Source: DAINBT01 sp036732785 (lineage in GTDB: Bacteria > Planctomycetota > Phycisphaerae > Sedimentisphaerales > SM23-30). From it: a DNA stretch of 12,776 nt. The DNA lies in assembly GCA_964537505.1 (NCBI GenBank), contig CAZICK010000101.1, positions 1 to 12,776 on the forward strand. Reading direction: 5' to 3'. The notes under the pieces are model-generated. The model did no database searches and had not been told where the DNA came from. It saw nothing but the letters and a program-made list of their open reading frames with translations. The translations under genes and the position numbers were made by a program. Below are positions 7,301 through 12,776 of the stretch, piece by piece (within the stretch, counting starts at the first letter, position 1; each line of letters starts with the position of its first letter).

Positions 7301-8616
7301 TGGCAGATGCCCGGATTGACAGTATGATCGAAGCCCATGAGGTCTTAACCCGCTTTGGTTATGACCACGGGGAGCTTCACAGAGGTTATACCGACCGTAC
7401 TTTAAGAATCGACATTTCCACAAATTCCATCGAAATTCGCCCGGTCACCCAGCAGATGAAGGACCTCTGGATAGGGGGCAAGGGTTTTGATTTGTGGCTG
7501 ATGTTCCAGGAAATCAACGCTCAAACAAAATGGGACAGCCCCCAGAACCCAATATCATTTTCGTCCGGACCTTTGGGGGGGACCACCTCGTTCCCCGGAT
7601 CAGGCAAGACCCTGGTTACCGCCATTTCACCGCTGACAGCTTCAGTTATGGATTGTAATGTGGGCGGTCATTTCGGACCTTTTCTTAAGTTTGCCGGGTT
7701 TGACGCCCTGACAATAGTCGGCAAGGCCAAAGACGAGATCATCATATATATCGATGCGGTTAACAGAAAAATCACCATAGAAAAAGCTCCTCTGGAAAGC
7801 GTCGATTCCCATTTGCTCGCCGAGGAACTTACCGAAATGTACGCTGACGATGAGATGGACAAACGCAACATTGCCGTTGTTTCCTCCGGCCGCGGCGCCG
7901 AACACATCAGAATGGGCCTTTTGAATTTCTCATTTTGGGATTGGAGACGTCAGACTGCCCGGTTCAAACAGGCCGGTCGCGGCGGTATCGGCACGGTTTT
8001 TCGCAATAAGAAAATCAAGGCTGTTGTTATAAAGAATAAAGAAATCATTCGCCCCTGGAATATCGCTGAAAATAAAGTTGCCCGGCGGATAACTTCGCAG
8101 ATATGCCCATCCCAGAAAACCGACGCCCCCCAGGTCCGGGAAATTATAGCCAAATGGAACAACGATCCAGAATATGTAATTGAAGCGATGCAGGATATTC
8201 AGGGCAGTCAGCGATACATATCCAAACAGGCTATCGAGCAGCTTTCCCTGGCAACCGGTGTATCGAAAGCTCAGCTTTATCATATCGCTACCTTTTACAA
8301 GGCTTTCAGCCTCAAACCGATCGGCAGAATCCTTATCGAGGTATGCGTAGGTACCACCTGCCACGTCAAAGGGGCGGCCAAAATCCTTGATTCCTTCGAG
8401 CGGGCGCTCGGCATCGAGCGGGGCGAGACCACACAGGACGACAACTTCACGCTCGAGGCCGTAGCTTGTCTGGGCTGTTGCAGTATCGCCCCGGTGGTAA
8501 GGGTCGCCGGAGAGATCATAAATAACGTAAAGAGCAGGGACGTCCCGCGAATCATAGAAGACGCCTTCAATCGAATCAGCCGCGATGACAAAGAGGGGAG
8601 GACCTGCCATGTCTGA
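7300..8616 (+). CDS. Fusion of AOR domain 1 with a NuoE/HydC-like [2Fe-2S] module
   Basis: The 438 residues combine two families. Residues about 30-250 are the N-terminal domain of tungsten aldehyde:ferredoxin oxidoreductases. Visible motifs are IGGKGFDLWLMF (58-69), SSGPLGGTTSFPGSGKT (88-104), NVGGHFGPFLKFAGFDALTIVGKA (120-143) and GRGGIGTVFRNKKIKAVVIK (227-246). This domain holds part of the tungstobispterin. Residues about 275-425 are a NuoE/HydC-type thioredoxin-fold module. It has the usual helical lead-in (TGVSKAQLYHIATFYKAF) and four [2Fe-2S] ligands: Cys349-x4-Cys354 and Cys390-x3-Cys394. AOR domains 2-3 are absent here and occur two genes downstream, so this chain cannot be a complete AOR. 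It overlaps the next gene by 8 bp (ATGTCTGA). Role by inference: half of the acid/aldehyde active site plus an electron relay to the flavin subunit. Confidence 0.88.
   Translation: MADARIDSMIEAHEVLTRFGYDHGELHRGYTDRTLRIDISTNSIEIRPVTQQMKDLWIGGKGFDLWLMFQEINAQTKWDSPQNPISFSSGPLGGTTSFPGSGKTLVTAISPLTASVMDCNVGGHFGPFLKFAGFDALTIVGKAKDEIIIYIDAVNRKITIEKAPLESVDSHLLAEELTEMYADDEMDKRNIAVVSSGRGAEHIRMGLLNFSFWDWRRQTARFKQAGRGGIGTVFRNKKIKAVVIKNKEIIRPWNIAENKVARRITSQICPSQKTDAPQVREIIAKWNNDPEYVIEAMQDIQGSQRYISKQAIEQLSLATGVSKAQLYHIATFYKAFSLKPIGRILIEVCVGTTCHVKGAAKILDSFERALGIERGETTQDDNFTLEAVACLGCCSIAPVVRVAGEIINNVKSRDVPRIIEDAFNRISRDDKEGRTCHV
8595..8601 (+). promoter_or_regulatory. Shine-Dalgarno deciding the NuoF-like start
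   Basis: GGGGAGG lies 7 nt before ATG 8609. The in-frame ATG 24 nt upstream (8585) lacks such a site, so 8609 is preferred. Confidence 0.75.
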
Positions 8617-10474
8617 TATAGTGACAGCCAAAGTGACTCGTGACGGCCTTGATGAGATAGCCGCTAAGACAAATGAGCGATTGAAAAGCTATAAAGCTAT
8701 GCTGATGGTCTGTACCTCTACTGGTTGCGCCTCTGCGAAGAGTTTCGACATAAAAGACAGGTTGACCGCGGAAATTAAGGCAAGGGGACTGGAAAAAGAC
8801 TTTCTTGTGGTGGCGACAGGCTGTATCGGTTTTTGCTCAGTCGGACCGGTAATGGTTGTTCAGCCGCAAGGTGTTTTCTACCAGAAAATCGGTCCGCGGG
8901 ATGTCGCTGAGATCATAGACAGCCATCTTATCGGCGGAAAAGTGGTTGAAAGACTTCTTTATCGTGACCCCGCTTCAGGGCAGATTTATCAAAAGATCGA
9001 TGAAATTCCGTTCTTTACCGCCCAGCAACCTGTAGCCCTTAGAAACAGGGGGCTGATCGATCCGGAAAAAATTGAACATTACATAGCTCGCGGCGGTTAC
9101 AAGGCGATAGCCAAAGCGATTGAAATGCCACCTGACGTTGTTGTTGAGCAGGTAATCGCCTCAGGAATCCGCGGACGCGGCGGCGGTGGATTCCCGGCCG
9201 GCGTTAAATGGCAGTCATGCAAAAAGGCGATGGCCAAGCGAAATGAGATTGGCTACGTGGTTTGTAACGCCGATGGATACATTATCGAGACCGACCCACA
9301 TTCGGTCATTGAGGGTATGCTCATAGGTGCTTATGCTGTCGGCGCCAAAGAGGGTTTTGTTTACACCCGCAAGGAATATCCACTGGCGCTGGCAAGACTC
9401 GAAAAGGCAGTTTCACAGGCAAGGCAATACGGCCTGCTGGGTGAAAATATTCTGGACAGTGAGTTTACTTTTGACATTGCCATTCACCGTGACGCCGGAG
9501 CGTTCGTATGCGGTGAATCATCGGCCCTGATGGCTTCGATGTCGGGCAGGGCAGGTGAACCGCGGGCCAAGTACCTTCACAATGTCGAGTACGGATACCG
9601 CGACAAACCCACCGTCCTGAACAACGTCGAGACCTGGGCCAATATCCCGGCTATTATCGAGAAAGGCGCCAAATGGTTCGCTTCGATGGGAACCGGAGAT
9701 GTCAGTAACAGTCCATGGTCAGGCTCTTCCGGCACCAAGGTTTTCTATTTGATCGGTGCGGTTACCAACACCGGCCTTGTTGAGGTCCCAATGGGAATTC
9801 CGATTCGCAAGCTTGTTTTCGAAATAGGCGGAGGAATTCCCGGTGGACGAAAATTCAAAGCGATTCAGACCGGTGGCCCTTCCGGTGGATGTATCCCCGA
9901 GAGCCTGTTGGATATGCCGGTCGATTTTGACTCACTTTCAAAGGCCGGCTCCATGATGGGCTCCGGTAGAGTGATCGTCATGGACGAAAAAACCTGCATG
10001 GTTGACGTGGCGCGTTATTCTTTGAAATTTCTTGTCGATGAATCGTGTGGGAAATGCACTCCCTGCCGCGAAGGGCTTTTTGCACTTAACAATACGCTTA
10101 CGAATATCTGTCAGGGAAAAGGAAAACCGGGTGATATCGAATTCCTCGAGGAACTCTCGCAGACGATTTCCGATACAAGTTTATGTCAACTGGGAGCTAC
10201 CGCTACAAACCCCGTGACAAGTACGTTACGGTATTTCAAAGATGAATATGAAAAGCATATTTACGACAAAAAATGCCCTGCCGGCGTCTGCAAAAATCTC
10301 ATCGAATACCACATTAACGACAATTGTACGGGATGTGCGGCTTGCAAAAAAAACTGTCCGACCGAAGCCATATCCGGTCAGGCTAAGGAGCTTCATGCGA
10401 TAGACCACGACAAATGCGTCAAATGCGGCGCCTGTTACGAAGTGTGCAAATTTGACGCCGTGGAGGTTATATAG
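8609..10474 (+). CDS. NuoF/HydB-like flavin and iron-sulfur subunit with a deleted NADH/FMN loop
   Basis: The 621 residues follow the HydB plan of trimeric bifurcating hydrogenases (about 600-630). The N-terminal thioredoxin-like [2Fe-2S] domain has Cys35, 40, 72 and 76. The flavin-binding core starts at about 150 with RGRGGGGFPAG at 188-198. The SLBB region follows. The N3-type [4Fe-4S] site is SCGKCTPCREG (Cys480, 483, 486) with Cys526. A C-terminal two-cluster ferredoxin has Cys573, 576, 579, 583 and Cys603, 606, 609, 613. In most relatives NAD is followed by an acidic loop (E-G/S-D/E-P-G-A/S-F-x-D-R) before Y/V-I/L-x-E. Here NAD(220-222) is followed by G and YIIE, about nine residues short. 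The CGEE motif is CGES, losing a second acidic residue. FMN may still bind, but NADH use is doubtful. Spacing to the next gene is 2 nt. Confidence 0.9.
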   Translation: MSDIVTAKVTRDGLDEIAAKTNERLKSYKAMLMVCTSTGCASAKSFDIKDRLTAEIKARGLEKDFLVVATGCIGFCSVGPVMVVQPQGVFYQKIGPRDVAEIIDSHLIGGKVVERLLYRDPASGQIYQKIDEIPFFTAQQPVALRNRGLIDPEKIEHYIARGGYKAIAKAIEMPPDVVVEQVIASGIRGRGGGGFPAGVKWQSCKKAMAKRNEIGYVVCNADGYIIETDPHSVIEGMLIGAYAVGAKEGFVYTRKEYPLALARLEKAVSQARQYGLLGENILDSEFTFDIAIHRDAGAFVCGESSALMASMSGRAGEPRAKYLHNVEYGYRDKPTVLNNVETWANIPAIIEKGAKWFASMGTGDVSNSPWSGSSGTKVFYLIGAVTNTGLVEVPMGIPIRKLVFEIGGGIPGGRKFKAIQTGGPSGGCIPESLLDMPVDFDSLSKAGSMMGSGRVIVMDEKTCMVDVARYSLKFLVDESCGKCTPCREGLFALNNTLTNICQGKGKPGDIEFLEELSQTISDTSLCQLGATATNPVTSTLRYFKDEYEKHIYDKKCPAGVCKNLIEYHINDNCTGCAACKKNCPTEAISGQAKELHAIDHDKCVKCGACYEVCKFDAVEVI

Positions 10475-10476
10475 CA

Positions 10477-12468
10477 ATGCCTGAAAAAATAAAAATAACA
10501 ATCGATGATAAAACTGTTGAGATTAAACAGGACACTTTTCTTCTTGATGCGATCACGCAGGCGGGCATTGAGGTCCCGACGCTTTGCTATCACAAAGATT
10601 TATCGCCCAGCGGCAGTTGCCGGCTGTGCGTTTGTGAAATAGAGGACAAAAGGGGCAAAAAAAAACTTGTTACTTCCTGCAATTATCCGGTTCGTGATGA
10701 AATCAAGGTCAGCACCGCTTCGGAAAAAGTTCTCAAACACAGAAAAATACTCGCTGAGATGTATCTGGGCCGCTGGCCGAACGTTAAGGTGGTACAGGAA
10801 ATAGCCACGGTTTGCGGCGTAACAGAATCACGCTTTGCAAGCGAACTTACCGACGATAATGAACATGCCTGTATTCTTTGCGGTCGCTGCGTGAGAGCCT
10901 GTCGGGAGTTCCCGCTGGAAAACGTACTGGATTTCGCCGGACGGGGAATACTCAGGCATCTTACCATGCCTTTTGGCGAGGTCGATAGACACTGTATTGG
11001 CTGCAGTTCCTGTGCTTACGTATGTCCTACAGGCGCCATTCGGATCGTTGACGATTTCAACCATCCGGTCGATCCACGAAAAATCAGAGATCACGGCATG
11101 AAAGTGAATGCCGAAATGGCCAGACTTGACGACAGCCAGTGTTGCATGCGACAGGTTGGCACCAGCAATATCGTGGAAGTGATGGACAAGTATGACCTGC
11201 TTCCATGCCATAACTATAAGTTTGGTTCGCTTCCAGACGCCAAAAACATCTATTCTAATGTATTCAGAGATAATTACTGGGACCGGGGAATGGCCGACGG
11301 ATGCTGGCCGGGATGCTCGATGGCATGCGCCAAGGCTGCCAGTAGTTTCGAACTGAAAACCGGCCCTTACCAGGGCCAAAAAGTCTGTGTTGACGGTCCG
11401 GAGTACGAAACCATCGCCGGCGCCGCCAACATGGGATGTTTCGACCCTGAGTTCACCATCGAATTCAACTTTTACTGTGACACCTACGGCATAGATGTGA
11501 TATCTGCTGCTACGACAATCGCCTTTGCCATGGAAGCGTTTGAAAACGGAGTTATAAACACACATCATACCGGCGGCCTTGAATTGAACTTTGGGGCGTG
11601 CGATGAGGTTCTTGAACTGCTCCATCAGATGGCCCTCGGTGAAGGTTTTGGCGTTGACGTTGGCCAGGGCATCAAATGGCTCAAAAACAAATGGACCGCG
11701 GAATACAACGCCGATGCTCAATTTCTAAATGACATAGGAATGGAGGTTAAGGGGCTTGAGGTCTCCGAATACGTCACCAAGGAATCGCTCGCTCAGCAGG
11801 GCGGATACGCCATGGCCATCAAAGGGCCTCAGCATGACGAAGCCTGGCTGATTTTTATGGACATGGTCAATAGACAGATTCCGACCTTCCAGGATAAGGC
11901 CGAAGCATTGTTCTACTTCCCGTTATGGCGCACATGGTTTGGACTTTTCGGACTGTGCAAGATTCTATGGAATGACATCGTTCCCGCTGATAATCGCCTG
12001 GAAAAAGAATCGCAAAAGGTTCCCGGACACGTACGAAATTATTTTCGCTACGTTGAGGGCATGCTGGGAATCGACCAGATGGACGAGCAGAAAATGCTCG
12101 ATCAATCTGCCAGGGTCTATAATCTGCAAAGAATAATGTCTCTTATGCTTGGCTGTGGCCAAAGGAGCGACGATTATCCTCCTTACCGACTTGTCGGGCC
12201 TGTCACCGCAGAGGAATACGAATCACGCCGCGACCGATACGACAGCCAGATCAGCGAGTTGATACATATCAACCCTCAAGGTAAATCCACCCAGGAAAAA
12301 ATAAAGATACTTAGACAGTATCGCCAACATCAATATGAACAGCTTATGGACGCCGTTTATAAACGCAGGGGCTGGACCCCCAATGGTATCCCTACAATTG
12401 CAAGACTAAAAGAACTTGGCATAGACCTGCCCGAGCTTGTTGAAATAGTCAAACCTTATCAGGCTTAA
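10477..12468 (+). CDS. Fusion of a NuoG/HydA-like Fe-S N-terminus with AOR domains 2-3
   Basis: Residues 1-80 are a [2Fe-2S] ferredoxin of NuoG/HydA type (Cys37, 48, 51, 68). The next segment lacks the usual Cys/His set for the extra NuoG cluster. Residues 130-190 hold two [4Fe-4S] motifs (Cys132, 135, 138, 142 and Cys173, 176, 179, 183). From about 205 to the end the chain matches AOR domains 2 and 3. It has a cluster motif with Cys276, 280 and 284 and a distal Cys494 (FGLCKI), GPEYETIAG at 307-315 and DTYGIDVISAATTIAFAMEAFE at 335-356. The DxxGID part is a pterin-binding motif. The second pterin motif, normally DxxGLC, is GLFGLC here. There is no AOR domain 1; it is encoded at 7300-8616. 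The inferred job is to carry electrons between the flavin subunit and the tungsten site shared with that chain. GGAGG sits 10 nt before the start. Confidence 0.88.
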   Translation: MPEKIKITIDDKTVEIKQDTFLLDAITQAGIEVPTLCYHKDLSPSGSCRLCVCEIEDKRGKKKLVTSCNYPVRDEIKVSTASEKVLKHRKILAEMYLGRWPNVKVVQEIATVCGVTESRFASELTDDNEHACILCGRCVRACREFPLENVLDFAGRGILRHLTMPFGEVDRHCIGCSSCAYVCPTGAIRIVDDFNHPVDPRKIRDHGMKVNAEMARLDDSQCCMRQVGTSNIVEVMDKYDLLPCHNYKFGSLPDAKNIYSNVFRDNYWDRGMADGCWPGCSMACAKAASSFELKTGPYQGQKVCVDGPEYETIAGAANMGCFDPEFTIEFNFYCDTYGIDVISAATTIAFAMEAFENGVINTHHTGGLELNFGACDEVLELLHQMALGEGFGVDVGQGIKWLKNKWTAEYNADAQFLNDIGMEVKGLEVSEYVTKESLAQQGGYAMAIKGPQHDEAWLIFMDMVNRQIPTFQDKAEALFYFPLWRTWFGLFGLCKILWNDIVPADNRLEKESQKVPGHVRNYFRYVEGMLGIDQMDEQKMLDQSARVYNLQRIMSLMLGCGQRSDDYPPYRLVGPVTAEEYESRRDRYDSQISELIHINPQGKSTQEKIKILRQYRQHQYEQLMDAVYKRRGWTPNGIPTIARLKELGIDLPELVEIVKPYQA

Positions 12469-12513
12469 CTTGAATGTATAGGAAGGTGTCCGCTGTGTAA
12501 ACTGACCCGTTCC

Positions 12514-12518
12514 GGAGG
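12514..12518 (+). promoter_or_regulatory. Ribosome binding site of the ThiS/MoaD-like gene
   Basis: GGAGG lies 5 nt before the ATG at 12524. The 55-nt gap to the previous stop shows no promoter or terminator, so co-transcription is likely. Confidence 0.7.
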
Positions 12519-12523
12519 CACCC

Positions 12524-12721
12524 ATGATAACGGTAAATAGCAATAAAATCGATTGGCGGGAGGGAATGACTGTCGCTGACGTTCTGGCAGAGATGAAATA
12601 TACTTATGCTGTGATTACCGTTTCTGTAGATGGAAAATTCGTGCCTCAGGACGATTATGATTCATTCGTAGTGGAAGATGGCTGTGACATCATGGTGATT
12701 CACTTCTCTCAGGGAGGCTAG
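12524..12721 (+). CDS. ThiS/MoaD-like ubiquitin-fold sulfur carrier
   Basis: The 65-residue protein has the length and plan of ThiS/MoaD carriers. It starts with a beta strand (MITVNSNKIDW), then TVADVLAEM as the helix, AVITVSVDGKFVPQDDY, an acidic turn (VEDGCDIMVIHF) and the terminal SQGG. The exposed C-terminal Gly-Gly is the part that ThiF/MoeB-type enzymes adenylate and thiocarboxylate. Such carriers donate sulfur for the dithiolene of molybdo- or tungstopterin (MoaD) or for thiazole (ThiS). Sequence alone does not separate these two. Its place at the end of a tungsten-enzyme operon favours a role in tungstopterin supply, which is inference. No thiamine genes are visible. Confidence 0.8.
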   Translation: MITVNSNKIDWREGMTVADVLAEMKYTYAVITVSVDGKFVPQDDYDSFVVEDGCDIMVIHFSQGG

Positions 12722-12776
12722 CCTGCATATTTCATAGGGGTATCGATTTTCACGACGGAGGGGGATTTTTCTCGAA

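Noticed and set aside
8585..8608. Earlier start for the NuoF-like gene at 8585
   Set aside because: The 8-residue extension has no good ribosome binding site, while ATG 8609 has GGGGAGG at ideal spacing.
10828..11721. 297-residue antisense frame under the AOR_C fusion
   Set aside because: The sense strand encodes conserved AOR and ferredoxin motifs throughout; the antisense translation shows no family features.
7300..12468. A plain bifurcating [FeFe]-hydrogenase (HydABC) or complex I fragment
   Set aside because: No H-cluster motifs are present and no Nuo membrane genes occur; the C-terminal part of the third gene and the N-terminal part of the first clearly match AOR domains.
12757..12764. 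Start of another gene at the right edge
   Set aside because: GGAGGGGG looks like a ribosome binding site, but no start codon follows before the window ends, so nothing can be called.

Overview
The window looks like part of the chromosome of an anaerobic bacterium. The evidence is a predicted tungsten aldehyde oxidoreductase wired to many iron-sulfur centres, an ATP-citrate-lyase-like pair, clear Shine-Dalgarno sites, sigma70-type promoters and dispersed hairpin repeats. A broken fibronectin type III (Fn3) gene end and the general sequence style fit a planctomycete-like or deltaproteobacterium-like lineage. That placement is a weak inference, since no marker gene is present.

Layout. Positions 1-191 hold short repeats, including a 91-bp-period near-duplication with a GCCCGA/TCGGGC hairpin. 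This abuts the 3' end of an Fn3 gene (179-340) that has no start. A LysE-family exporter lies convergently on the minus strand (350-982). An intergenic stretch of about 308 bp precedes rnr (RNase R, 1291-3561). A near-consensus promoter (3650-3678) then drives two overlapping genes: an ATP-grasp citrate-binding subunit (3707-4954) and a CoA-ligase/citrate-synthase-fold subunit (4944-7043). Together they resemble two-subunit ATP citrate lyase. After a 256-bp gap with a second good promoter (7174-7202) comes a compact operon of four genes: 7300-8616, 8609-10474, 10477-12468 and 12524-12721.

That operon is the main discovery candidate. It reads as an aldehyde:ferredoxin oxidoreductase (AOR) split at its domain 1/domain 2 boundary. 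Domain 1 is fused to a NuoE/HydC-like thioredoxin [2Fe-2S] module. Next is a NuoF/HydB-like flavin subunit. Last is a NuoG/HydA-like Fe-S N-terminus fused to AOR domains 2-3. The order NuoE-NuoF-NuoG(N) sits inside the AOR like a nested cassette. The chassis is that of trimeric bifurcating hydrogenase (HydCBA), with the H-cluster replaced by a tungstopterin site that would have to form between two chains. The NuoF-like subunit has lost the loop that normally contacts FMN and NADH, so its electron partner may not be NADH. A small ThiS/MoaD-like carrier ending in Gly-Gly closes the operon and fits pterin-dithiolene maturation.

The citrate-lyase-like pair next door has its own oddity. One of the three catalytic residues of the citrate-synthase fold, a His, is Asn. 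The pair may therefore make or break a C-C bond in a substrate other than citrate, and could feed the aldehyde/acid chemistry of the AOR complex. The pathway link is inference from adjacency only.
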